Positions 48,501 to 60,300 of a stretch of DNA of 64,000 nucleotides are shown here, in pieces. The position numbers and the translations under genes were made by a program. The notes beneath the pieces are model-generated. The model made no database searches, was not told the origin of the DNA, and saw only the letters and a list, made by a program, of their open reading frames with translations. The DNA lies in NCBI RefSeq assembly GCF_018873765.1, contig NC_057923.1, positions 10,242,413 through 10,306,412 on the forward strand, read 5' to 3'. The stretch is from Telopea speciosissima (taxonomy: Eukaryota > Streptophyta > Magnoliopsida > Proteales > Proteaceae). Within the stretch, counting starts at the first letter, position 1, and each line of letters opens with the position of its first letter.

Positions 48501-49869
48501 CCATCTGGCCTTTTCTGGTCCTTCCTTGCCAATTGCTGTTCCTGCTCAAATTACCATTGCTTCTCCTTCAAAAGGGTCTTTTCTTTCTCCTGAAACCCTG
48601 TTGAAGAGTAAAGTGGAGCTTGGATGGAAAGGTTCAGCTGTTACTAGTGCATTTCGTCCAGCTGAACCGAGGAAGGTTTTGGAGATGCCACTAGGTACAA
48701 CTGATATCCCTCCTGATACGACTGCCAACAAACAAGGTCGTCCTCCATTGGATATTGACTTGAATGTTCCAGATGAGAAACTTCTTGAGGACATGGCCTC
48801 TCAAAGCTCTGCTCATGAGACAGTATCTGAATCTAGGCCTGCTAATAATCGTGATTTGGGTTTGGGTGAGATGTTTGGGTCTTCAAATGCACCTGGCCGT
48901 AGTGCTGGAGGACTTGACCTCGACTTAAATAGGGTTGATGAAGGTACTGATGCTGGGCAATTCTTGGTGAGTACTAGTTGTAGGTTAGAAGTCTCTGTTA
49001 TGCCAGCTAAGTCATTGTTGTCCAGTGGGCTACCTAATGGTGAGGTTAATGTGTTGAGAGACTTTGATTTGAATAATGGGCCAGGAATTGATGAAGTGGG
49101 TACAGAAGCAGTACCTCGCAGTCAGCATTCCAAGAGTAATTTGCCATTCTTACCTTCTGTTACTGGATTTAGAATGAACAATGCAGAGCTGGGAAATCTC
49201 TCATGGTTCCCTCCTGGCAACTCTTATCCTGCTGTTGCCATTCCGTCAATCTTGCCTGATAGAGGGGAGCAGCCTTACCCAATTGTTGCTACTTCTGGGA
49301 CACAACGAATCTTAGGGCCACCCACTGGTGGCACCAATTTTGGGCCTGATATGTACAGAGGATCAGTTTTGTCCTCATCTCCTGCAGTAGCATTCTCTCC
49401 GGCTTCCCCATTCCCATATACAGGATTCCCTTTCGGCACCAGTTTCCCTATACCTTCAACCTCTTTTTCTGGTGGCTCTCCTACATTTGTAGATTCCTCA
49501 CCGGGTGGCGGAATTTGCTTCCCTGCTGTTCCTTCACAGCTAGTGGGACCTACTGGTTCAGTCACTTCTCATTACCCGAGGCCCTACGTGATTAGCCTTC
49601 CTGATGGTGCTTCCAACACGGGGGCTGAAAGCAGTCGGAAGTGGAGGCAGGGTCTAGATCTAAATGCAGGTCCTGGAGCTACAGATATGGAAGGGAGAGA
49701 TGACAGGATATCATCAGCATCAAAGCAATTTTCAGTTGCCAGTTCCCAGGCCCTAGCTGAAGAGCAAGTTAGAATGTACCAGGCAGCTGGTGGGGTACTG
49801 AAGAGGAACGAGCCTGAGGGAGGGTGGAATGCGGAGAGTTTCAGTTACAAACAACCCTCATGGCAGTAG
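42520..49869 (+). CDS. SUO: SUO-like nuclear protein: BAH domain, TFIIS N-terminal domain, GW and EAR-like motifs
   Basis: Four coding exons joined in phase: 42520-42642, 44780-45151, 45252-47325, 47414-49869 (5,025 nt, 1,674 residues), all GT-AG. The start MHGREGEERKRRRHMWPVP fits the family. A BAH domain spans residues ~45-160 (KISVGDCALFKPP..GVNWLYRPAEVKLGKG). A TFIIS N-terminal/LW domain covers ~290-410 (VQLRGLPVLDQWLQEVHKGK, SVEEFLLALLRALDKLPVNL, IQKKARSLVDTWKKRVEAEM). The rest is Ser-rich and disordered. Five DLN (EAR-like) motifs follow: LDFDLN, LDIDLN, LDLDLN, RDFDLN, GLDLN (~1192-1605). Two Gly-Trp sites occur (LGWKGS ~1261, GGWNAE ~1661), as in Arabidopsis SUO, which acts in miRNA-guided translational repression. 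A closely related paralogue exists in Arabidopsis, so strict orthology is inferred. Confidence 0.93.
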
Positions 49870-51240
49870 GAGAGGTTTGACAGAAAAGAGTGCTGATTTA
49901 TGGATGCTGGTGAGCTCAGTATTTACTTTTCATAGAACCTTGAGAATGTTGATGGACATAATGTTCATATTATTTGTGCTGTGGCATATATTGCTGGTTT
50001 ACACGATGAATTACGTCTGTCTCTCTGAGTTTCAAACTTCACTCCCACATATGATGCACTTCTAACTGTGAAAAGAAAATATCATTTATTGTAATGCCTT
50101 AAAATCTCAACATGCTTTCCCTGAAATGATTTTCATGGCGCTGCTGTCTTCCTTGGTTTTTTTTCCAGCTCTCAGGATGAGTACTGGCCAGCTCCAAGAG
50201 GACTTTATATCAAATGTGTCTCAGGGGATGGGTGGTAAGTGAGTTCTTTCCATATGTTTATATAGCTTCTGACCACCAATTCTCTGTTGTACTGCTTGTA
50301 ACTTACAAGAGTCGTTCGGCTTGTGGAAGCTGTTTGTTCCTTGAAATTGTTCTGGGTGAGATGGCCTCTGCAGATCAGTTTCCCTTTGTAGATATTTAAC
50401 TACTGGAAAGAACCTGTGCTATGTTGCCCAGATACTCGGAGATTTTGGTTCACAACATGGTTTGGTACCTTGGCTGTATCCTGTAGGGTCAACATCATTA
50501 CCTTTTCCCATTCCAGTCCCCTATATAAATGGGTCCGGGTGTATGAACTGGCCTGAAGCCCTTTCATATCTTCATTGATGTTATTTATGTCTTTTTTCTT
50601 TGCATATATAGATATAATTTAAAATGATCAAAGAATTTTTGGTAATTGAGGCTTTGGTTCTTGATTCTGGCTGGAGTGGTGCTCATGTACATTTATTTCA
50701 TGTTATATTTAGAGTCACTCTACCCTAAATGTAGTTCCACAAATACCATTTTGATGTCTTTTTGAAGTTGTTCTCATTTAGCTTTGAACAATTTTGACTT
50801 TCAATAGTAGGTTTGACCTTTTGTTTATCAGATCTTAATTGTTTACAGGAATAATTGTTGGCAAGAGTTGAACGTGTTGACAATGTAACGTGGTTGAGCA
50901 TTGCAGGTTTTCTTTCTTCGTGGTTGTTGGTCTGGTGAGAGGGAAAATTTGTAATGTTGCCTGTGTCATCATGTCCTTTGTCATGTAATGTTTTGTAGAA
51001 TGCTCATCACCTAGATCCTATTTTATAAGTATTATAGGAAAAAGATTGATACACTGACCTTGTACAGATTCCTTTATACCCTCCTCACATAATAAACAGT
51101 GGGACTCATACTATACTGATAATTTTACCTCTTATTTTGACCATGTGAGCCCCATATGGATGATACTATTTTTCCAACCTCTTTCATTGGTTGTAGTGTG
51201 TAGATTTCTTCATACAGTCCTTGTAGGAAACCCTCCTCCT
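49870..51240 (+). other. 3' untranslated region of the SUO-like gene and flank
   Basis: No coding frame. A possible 3'-UTR intron runs from a GTGAGCTC site near 49909 to TTTTTTTTCCAG near 50168. AATAAA-like signals and T-rich tracts occur downstream to about 51100. The transcript end is not determined. Confidence 0.35.
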
Positions 51241-52570
51241 ATAAGGGACATCTATGCCCCCCCTCCCCTTGTAATTTCACTTGAGAAGGTCTAGCGGGAG
51301 CAGCCCCTTGTGGTTTTCCATGTATTAACCTCGTAGTTGTGTTGTTGCTTGAATGTGCACCCCCTTGTGTGCCAGACGGTATGCTACCTTGATTGCATCT
51401 GTGAAATCTGTCAAATATGCGGGCTGTTGGATTCCTGTTGCTTGATGGAATTTGTTTAGTGCTTGCTTTTATGCTGGTCTTGAGGTTTGTGTTGATATCC
51501 ATTGAAGCAAGTAATAGGATTGATCTGTGGAAAAATTGGAGGATGAAAGTTGTGTAGGAATCCCGTCACCTTTGATGGCTGTGGGCGGGGGGGATAGTAG
51601 ATATGTTCTTTTGTCTGATCCCAATAATAGTATAGCCTTGGGGCAAATTGGCCTAACCTAAGAAATTTCAAATTGGAGGAAGGGGTTGTGTGCCTTAGGA
51701 TCGCACTTTTAACTTAAAATGTTTGAATGCTTGGGGAAACGTGTTTGATTCCTCAGCGATAAGATGAGAAATTCCCCCCCTTGGATTGTACGTTGTATGA
51801 GGCAAGAAAATAATGGACGGGCGAAAGATACGCGTGGGACAAGGGGACAGCAATAAGGTGAGAGGTTGTGAAGAACAACCAGCTAAGAGCGCTAACTCAA
51901 TCTCCTCAGGAAAGAAATCTTTGCAACAACTGAAACAGGTCTGGAATTTGCAGGGCTCTAACTCCGATGATGGTGATATGATAAAGTGATAAAGTGATAA
52001 AGTGATAAAGTGATAAAGTGATAAAGCTGCACGCTGATGTAGGTGATTGTGACTCTTTTTTATGATAAGGACAGAAAGGGGGAGGAGTGGACCAAATAGC
52101 ACCTACGGACAGGGACAGCGGGGGGTGGGGCGCAGAGCGCGGAATGCCTAAGCTATTCCTCGACCCCCCACTAGCAAAATAGATTCCGATTTGATGTTGA
52201 CTTGTAATGATCTGAATGGCCCACCCTAAAGTCTAATCAGACAGTACCCTCATGTGGTATTAACCTCGTCGTCGCACGAAAGGAAGCACCTTTCATTTCA
52301 CCACTAGAAATGGGGGTCAGGCTGACATATGCTTATACACTGAATTGAATTCTGCGGTCTCCCAATACGGACAAAAATGTTACGTTGCTGTCGCGATGAC
52401 ATTGTCGCCAGTCAATTCAATACATGTGAAGAAGCGTCAGAAACTTCCGAAATCAAATATCGTGTCGCTTGTATGCAGCATGATATTTTTTAATCTGGCA
52501 ATTCCTCACAATACAACTTTCCTTGTACGACACGGGGTGTTAAAAAAATCCTGTGGTGGAGATTGAATTT
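51241..52570. repeat. Unassigned sequence with an 8-bp tandem repeat
   Basis: At 51980-52026 GATAAAGT is repeated nearly six times in perfect tandem. Around it, minus-strand frames of 71-135 codons occur (for example LGQFAPRLYYYWDQTKEHIY). They look like a decayed retrotransposon but match no domain I can name. Confidence 0.5.
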
Positions 52571-54400
52571 TTTCATTTCATTAAGGTCAACCCGATTTGG
52601 TTTCCGGATCAATCTTAACCCGATGAGATTCTAAATCCAAAATGCAGAAGAAAGTAGGAATGAAAAAAAAAATTTTAAAAAAATAGAGAAAGTATACATT
52701 TTCAAACCTCAACTTTCGCTCTCTGTCTCTCGTGGTTCATCTCCTTGCCTCCTTCCCACTTTTGGAGAGCTTCAAACTAGGTCTTGAATGAGCCGTCTCT
52801 AAACCCTTTTATTTTTCTTGTTTCGAATCTATTTTGATTCCTCATTTTGATCCAACTGTTGAGATCATTGAAAATGGTGTTTTCTTGTTCATGGATCTTT
52901 TATCGTTGCTTTGAATCATTGGGTTTAGACATTATTTCGGCAATTCTTAATCATTTCAAAATGGCAGTAACATACCTTTAGTGATTTCCTCGGAAATGAA
53001 AAAAAATCGATCTACTTTCATTTGTATTTTGCATTTTGGCTTAATTTCTTTTGCTCTTTGATACTCAATCAAATCCTCTTTTTTGACGATTGAATGCACC
53101 TCTATAGTCCCAGATTTTGTAATTCCCGAGCTGTTTCTTCCGTATCGGGGGTCATCGAAATATGCAAGAATACTGTTTCTACGAAAAATACCATTTATGG
53201 GTATTTCAATCGAGATACCCAAACAGGATATTCGTTCGTTCTCCCAGCAAGAATAAAAAATTTATTATCTACCTACTTTTTCTATTTTGAAAAGAATAAA
53301 ATCCGAAATCGAACTGGACAGAATCAGATTGGTTTTGGTTTTGAAAATGTGTTTTTATTCTTGGTAATCTAGAATGATTTTAACAATGGTTTGTTATGAC
53401 TTCTGCTTGTCTATACACAAGTTGGTAATCTCATTTTCACTTCTAATGGGGGGTATTTGACAATAAGTACATAATTGAGATTGTCACTGTAGGATTTTGC
53501 TCGCTGTGTTATTGGGATGTGAAGCATAAAATCTTGCCTACTTGGAGAATTTCAGATGATTGCTCCTCCAACATCTCCCGACATAAATTCATCAATCTTG
53601 TCATCACATAGTTCTTCAGCATATGCCATTTAAGAAACCTGTCTCAACAATCTAAGTCTGCCCTGATGGAGCCTTAACCAATGTTGGTGTCGGTAAATTG
53701 CTCCAGATAAGTTGGTCTTCCAGTTTTTAGAAGGAATTCTTTCTCTTTCAGTTGATTTAAACTTTTTCGGATTGTGATGCCTCTGTTTTGGACTTTAGAT
53801 TCCGGGATTCTATGCTCTTGGCGGTTCAAAGGATTTGATGGTCAGACTGTTCTGCTTGGAAATATTGGATGGCTTTAATAAGCCATTTTTGTTTCTAAGG
53901 CATTAGGATACCATCGTAGGTGGCTTTAATGTAGACCAGTCACAAGTGCTAATCAGTCCACAAGAGGGTCACAAACTTCAGGTCCAACAACAACAGTAAA
54001 CACAACAAAATAAAATAAAAAAGAAATTGAAGAAGGGAAGAAGAAGATAGGGTAGTCTCTCTTAGACTTGGGTTTCTTACCCACGGCCTCTTACCGTATT
54101 TTGGTCTCTCATCAATGGCTTCTCACCATACTCTCTCACAGATCAAAGCACAAAGCTATTGTTTTTTTATATATATATTTTTCTCAATCTCATTAATCAA
54201 ATTCGTGAACCAAGTTGTAGCCCTTACAAATTTATATATAAGATTCTAAAACAAACTCAAACACTAAAAAGAAAATGCCTAACCCAAACCTTAACTAATA
54301 ATATAACAAATTGACTAAGAAACAATGCAGGGACTTAAATTAGAGTGCCCTTTCCCCTGCCTCCAATTGGGTCAGAATAGAGTGACCCTCCAGGGCAGCA
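52571..54400. other. Intergenic, no gene seen
   Basis: AT-rich sequence. The part near 53930-54300 (AAGAAATTGAAGAAGGGAAG.., ACAAATTTATATATAAGATT) resembles copia LTR/leader text and may be the decayed 5' side of the element at 54.4 kb, whose gag is otherwise missing. Confidence 0.35.
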
Positions 54401-54424
54401 GCCACGCGCTCGTCGCTCCACTCA

Positions 54425-55517
54425 GCAGGCACCTTGCAGCTGTGACACCCCTGTCTCCCATGCCAATACGGCCCCTGTTGCCCCTGCTGCCTCCACACCT
54501 CATCTTACGCCTGCCCAGATACAGCAGCTCCTCAGTCTTTGGGTACCGATTCATCTCTTCCTAGCGCCCATTTCGGAGATACATCGGCCAGTCTCTTCGT
54601 TTCAGGTATGTCCTCGCCTACATGGATTCTCGAAAGTGGGGCTTCGGACCACATGACCTCTGATCTATCCAGCTTGGATCACCCTTCCCCCACCCTCACG
54701 GCTTCCCTTGTCCATTTGCTTAACGGCCAAACCCTATCCATCACTCACCTTGGTGCCTTGCGCCCTGGTCCTGATCTTCTTTTATCACCTGTCCTGCACG
54801 CCCCTTGTTTTCAATATAATTTAATTTCTATTAGCAAACTCACCTCTTCCCTTAACTGTGCCGTTATTTTTTTCCCACCTTCTATGTTTTTCAGGACTTG
54901 ACTACGAAATTGGGGTGGGAACGATGCGTGATGACCTCTACTATTTTTCGCCACCATCCACCTCACCGTTGCTGGCCCTACTTGCTATTTGTGACTCTTC
55001 TTCCCTCTGGCACCTACGTCTTGGGCACCCATCCTCGGATCGTCTCTGTCTCTCTAGCTTGTCACCCTTAATTGCTCCAAAAAATAATGCTTTAATTACC
55101 CCATCCTCATGTGATATTGTTTGCCATTTGTCCCACCAAATGAGTTTTTCTTTTCCATCAAGTACTCATCGTTGCACTAAACCATTTGCCTTAGTTCATT
55201 GTGATAGTTGGGGCGGTTATCGTACCCCCTCCTTGTCTAGTGCACATTATTTTTTGACCTTAGTTGATGATTTCTCACGTAGTGTTCGGGTATATCACAT
55301 GCGCCATAAATCTGAAGTTTTTTCATTATTTACTGGTTTTTCTTATATGGTGAATACTCAATTTCAATGCCAAATTAAATCTATTCGTACTGATAATGGT
55401 TATCCACGATATTTGGGGCAGTTATCCGCACACCAGAACTGCTTAAAATCCTTCTCTTCATTGCATGTGCACCATACTAGTGTTTTGGGTCTAAACCAGA
55501 TTTCCCCAAAAAAATAA
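54425..55517 (+). pseudogene. Ty1/copia polyprotein remnant: gag end, protease, pre-integrase, integrase start
   Basis: The order is a gag tail with LTPAQIQQLLSLW (~54500), a protease with WILESGASDHMT (~54630; the catalytic Asp of DSGA is Glu here), the GAG_pre-integrase motif LWHLRLGHPSSDRL (~55005), and an integrase core start with WGGYRTPS..HYFLTLVDDFSRS and KSIRTDNGYPRYLG (~55380). At least two frame changes occur (near 54525-54540 and 54890), and the sequence ends inside the integrase. No reverse transcriptase or LTR pair is present. A dead fragment. Confidence 0.87.
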
Positions 55518-55755
55518 AAGAAAATCAAAGGCTTTCAAATAAGGGTACCAATTTAGGTCAAAATCCAAAACAATTTGCTGAAGTCTAAACAAGAATTCCC
55601 CCTAAAAAACAAAAGAAAATCAAAGGCTTTCAAATAAGGGTACCAATTTATGTCAAAATCTAAACAATTGCTGAAGTCTAAACCAGAATTCCCCCAAAAA
55701 ATAAAAGAAAATCAAAGGATTTCAAATAAGGGTGGCAATTTAGGCCAAATCCAAA
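55489..55755. repeat. ~94-bp tandem repeat, about 2.8 copies
   Basis: Units start GTCTAAAC at 55489, 55583 and 55676, each with CCCC.AAAAAATAAAAGAAAATC, AAAGG.TTTCAAATAAGGGT and CAATTTAGGTCAAA. The last codons of the copia remnant run into the first unit. Each unit contains a TAAGGGT..CAATTT phrase like the hAT MITE terminus. Confidence 0.85.
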
Positions 55756-56375
55756 CTGATCGTTTTTAAATGGAACCGAATTGAACCGAAAGGTCCGAAA
55801 CCAACTGATTACTTCTTACTATCTTGACTGGGCTAACTAGGCCAATTTATTAATACAACAAAAGAAAACAAGAAAAGGCCTATATAAGATTTTCTGGGTA
55901 GGCTCAAAACCAAGGCCCATCTGAATAAGGTTCAAGAGCGATTTGGGTTAAAAGGCTTTTCTGAAATTTTCCTGCATAAAAGTCATAAAACACCAGAATT
56001 GTTGGAAATTAAGAACTACCCTCATAATTAAAAGTCAGAACCTGAGCTGTGCAGCCATGAGATGAGAGTTGTCATCAATTTTAGGTGTCATGATTGCTAA
56101 AGATACACCAAGCCATGAAAGTTTCCAAAACCGCTGAGCTACCACATGTAGAGAGCAGTTTATGTAGACTCCATTTTTCTTCTCCTCTTTTTGCCTGTGG
56201 GGTTGCAATTCTATTTTTACTCAACTCTCATATGAATTCACAATTCTCTCTATTCCCTCATGTTAAATTAGGATTTAAAAAAAATAAAATAAAATTATGC
56301 AGAGTTAGAATTAAGATAGAATTAAATTTAAACTCTATCCCCTTTTCAAATTTAGGGTTAGGGCAGATTTCAACC

Positions 56376-56833
56376 TAAGGATGCAAAAGTTAAGCCCGAA
56401 TCGGTCAGATTGATTGAATCCAATCGATTAACCCAGACCGAACCCTTATCAGTTTGGTTTTAGAATGGGGTTTTATGGAACTGATAGAAACAGTTACCAA
56501 ATGTACACTTACAAAATATAAAAAAATCGGGCCGAACTTGATAAAAAAACTTGAGACCAGACTGATAGCAACTAGATAAGTAATCGGAAAAAAACCAGGA
56601 GTTTCCCATTAATTTCCTTATGTATGCATGTAAACCTGAAACCAGGCTGGACGAGACCCGATAGTAATCCAAGTACACGCCAATAACAAAAAATCGATAA
56701 AAGACTGGACCAAATTGGACTGAAACAATCGAAACCAAAAATTTCCTTAATGGCTTGGTTTCAAGTTAGCCTAATTAACAGATCAAAATAGATTCATCTC
56801 AATGGAAACAAAACCAAAAAATTGACACACTTA
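56376..56833. mobile_element. hAT-type MITE, 458 bp
   Basis: It runs from TAAGGATGCAAAA to AATTGACACACTTA, with TTTCAACC / TTTCATCC (7 of 8 identical) flanking at 56368-56375 and 56834-56841. The interior is degenerate GGTTT/CCAAAC and CGAACC-like. It belongs to the family at 34675 and 58525 by its ends. Confidence 0.7.
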
Positions 56834-56879
56834 TTTCATCCAATTCTAGCAGATTTCAATCAATTCCGATTGATTTTGA

Positions 56880-57160
56880 TTGAATTGATTTAACTCCAAG
56901 GTTTTAGTAATTGGGATTGGTATCTGTTTGATATTGGCCTGTATTGGTCTGGATCAGACAGTTATACCCCTGTTTTCTTCAAAAAATTATTTTTTTTTTT
57001 TTTTTTTTCATTTTTACTCTTGGTCCGTATCAATCCATTGATACGGGATTAATGAGGAATTAATATCGGTCTCTACAGATACCAATTATATACGAATCGG
57101 CCAATCCGATACGGATCCTCAAATTATGATCCCGATTCCACTCTATGAAACCTTGTTCAC
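56880..57160. repeat. Degenerate ATACCGATC/GGTATTGG-type repeat
   Basis: Inverted and direct variants of TTGATACGG, GATACGGATC and GGATCAGAC surround a 24-base T run (56987-57009). Related to sequence near 12.0-12.7 kb and 59.95-60.45 kb. No ends defined. Confidence 0.4.
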
Positions 57161-57383
57161 AACCTCCATATTCCAAAACCAGACCATATTTAAGTCATAG
57201 GAAACGGACAAGTATGTCTCCCCCTCATCAATGAAGAAGCAAACCAAAAAGCCTTAACATGAAATATTGAATCCCCAAATCTCCTCCCTCTCCACTTAAA
57301 TGCTGAAAATTCCCTCTCCCTTTCTCAGTATTACCTTCATCTCATTCCAGTCTCTCTCTCTCTCCTTGAAAATCTAGAAAAAC

Positions 57384-60300
57384 ATGAAGTTCTCTCTTCC
57401 TCACCACAAGAGAGCAGAGAGGCAGTACTGGTACATGAACCCAGGAAGTCTAGGATTCTTATCCCTATTGTCACTCTGTCTTGCTTCCTTTATCATCTTC
57501 TTCTTCATCTTCTATTCTCCAAACCATTTTAGGGTTGGAACCCAACATGATCTGATCAATCAAAAAACCATCCTCATTAGCCCTAACATCAATAATGGTA
57601 TATATATATGAGCCATTATCTTTCCTCTTATATATATATTGTAGAGATTCTTGAGTGATCATCAAAATCCATTTTTTTCTTTACTTCAGATGCAGATACA
57701 GGAGGAGGAGGTGGTGGTGGTGGAGAGGAGTACTGTGACTTGTTCAAGGGAAAATGGATTCAGGACCTGAAAGGATCGCTTTATACGAACTGGAGTTGCA
57801 GAACGATACCAGATTCCAAGAACTGTGGGCAAAATGGGAGGAAGGACTTTGATTTCCTGCAATGGAGATGGAAACCTGATGGCTGTGAACTCCCTAGGTT
57901 TGACCCAAACATTTTCCTCAGAATTGTTCATGGGAAGAAACTCGCCTTCATCGGTGACTCCATTGCTCGCAATCAAATTGAATCTCTTCTCTGCCTCCTC
58001 TCACTTGTAAGTTCTTCATTACCAATTTTATCTTTATCTAGATGATGGATAAAACTGTAATTTTCATTCTGGATGTTTTAATCCCATCTACTGAATTGAA
58101 ATGCCAAAGGAAGTGTATAATAGTAGTTTGAGATTTTCGACGAGGCAAGGCTAAGGATACCAAGTTGGTATTCAACTCTCCACCAGCCATGGCGGGAGTT
58201 GGAGGATCCAATTCAGGAAAAACAGGGGTTTTTGGGTCATTTCATAGGCGGACCTCCCTATGAAATGATCAAACCCCCCCTATTTTTGCAAGATTGGATC
58301 CTCCCGCTCCTATCACAGCTGAAGGAGAGGACTACCCACATTTAGGGAGAGAAGCTCGAGGCAAGGCTCGATCCCTTCTCTTTCCTTTTCCTTAAGCCAA
58401 TTAAGGATACCAATTTGGTATTCGGCTTTCCTCCAGCCATGACGGGAGTTGGAGGATTCAATTCAGGAAAAACAGGGGTGTTTGGGTCATTTCACAGGCG
58501 GACCCCTTATGAAATGATCAAAACTAGGGGTGTCAATAAAGCCCGGCTGGCCCGAACCCGCCCTAAGCCTGGCCTGGACCCGACCTTGATTTTTCAACCC
58601 TGAGGGCGGGTTTGGGCTTAGTTATAGTCTGACCTTGCCAGGGTCGGGTCGGGTCAGGATTTAGATCTGGGGCTTAGCCCGGCCCGGCCCAACCCGACCC
58701 TGTATTAATTATAAGTATATAATATTACATATATATATATATATATATTTGGTCTAATATTTATTTATATATATATCCTAATAAAAAAATTAAAAAGCAA
58801 AAGGCCAAATAAACCCTAAAGGCACATGGGATTACAGACAAAATTAGGGTCAAGACAGGGTCAATCAGGGCCAACCTGACCCTACCCAACCCTATCAAGG
58901 TCAATCAGGGTTGGATCGGGTTAGGAAAAACCCTGACAGGGTCGGGACTGGATTGAGGGTTTCTTGGCCCTGACAGGGTCGGGTCGGGTCAGAGTTTAGG
59001 TTAAGACCTCTAGGGTTGGGTTAGGGTTTAGGGTAGGCTAGACCCAACCCGACCCATTGACAACCCTAATCAAAACCCCCCTGTTTTTGCAGGAGTGGAA
59101 CCCCCAGCCCCCGTGGAATTTAGGAAAAAATACTTAAATAGGACGGGACGGTTGGTTTTCCAATGATACCAGTTTTGAATCCATTTAATAAATGAGGTTT
59201 GAGAATTTTCTTAAATAGGACGGGATGCTTCTATGATTGGTTTTCCAATGATACGAGATACTAGTTTTGAAACCATTTAATAAATGAGGTTTGAGAATTT
59301 TCGGTAGATTGGGTGTTCATTGAGACTTTAGATGAGTGTTTTTACTATTATGCCCCTAATATTGTTTTACTCTTTTACCCATGTTTTATACAAGAAATTA
59401 TATTTCGGGATATCATCTGGGTGAATATAGAAAATTACCAATTCTTCCTTTTTTTTTTTTTGTTGTTTCTGACAAAGGAAGTAACGGCTGGAACAGAAAT
59501 ATACCCATACATGCAACTGAGCATGATACACGTTTTGGAATCTCAGGGAACCCATTAAATACAAAATTCAAAATTAGAAAAAGATAATAATGATATTAAG
59601 AGCTTTTAAAACCACCCTTCTTCTCTAGTTTAGTTTTTATTGGTCATGAGTCTCATGATGACCAATAATCATTCTTTGTAATTTTATTGGTTGAGGTTTT
59701 CGAAACTTCCATTTTTTACTTCCTTCCCTCTTATCGTATAATATGTGTCTAGCCCATGGGGGCATTGATGCTTTGGTATGGTACAATATAAATATTGTAA
59801 GGTAAGAGATCTCTACTTGGTCGAATGGTCTTTATACAAACGTTTGGATCAATAGGGAAGCATTCTTGGGTATCTACTTAAGGGGCAGAGATGTCACTTC
59901 ACAGTGCATAGGAAACACCACGAAGAAGTAGAGAAATCTTTTTCCCATACTGATAATCGGACTAATATTTGTCCTTGGTATCAGTCCCCAATGATACTGA
60001 TATTGATACATATCAATCGTATTAAGTAGATATAGGATCAAAACAATATTTTTTTAACAAAAAAAAAACATTTGATGTTTATATAGTATCGATTGATCTG
60101 TACTGATATCGATCACGATCAATATCAATACGAATCGACCGATATGACTAATCTAATAACAATACCTAAAACCGTATATCAGTTGATGAGGGTCCTTTTT
60201 AGTCTGAATACTTGTCACATCTGTGGTTAGAAGTATCAACATTGGTACCTATATCAGTCTCGGTCTATACGTGACGGGGTCAAATCGGGCCGTATCAAGT

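Noticed and set aside
51239..52102. Minus-strand frames of 71-135 codons
   Set aside because: Could be a decayed retroelement, but no domain was recognisable and one frame is built on the GATAAAGT array.
58600..59060. Telomere-like or G-quadruplex array
   Set aside because: The GGGTCGGG-type repeats are irregular and fall wholly inside a hAT MITE; not a telomere unit.
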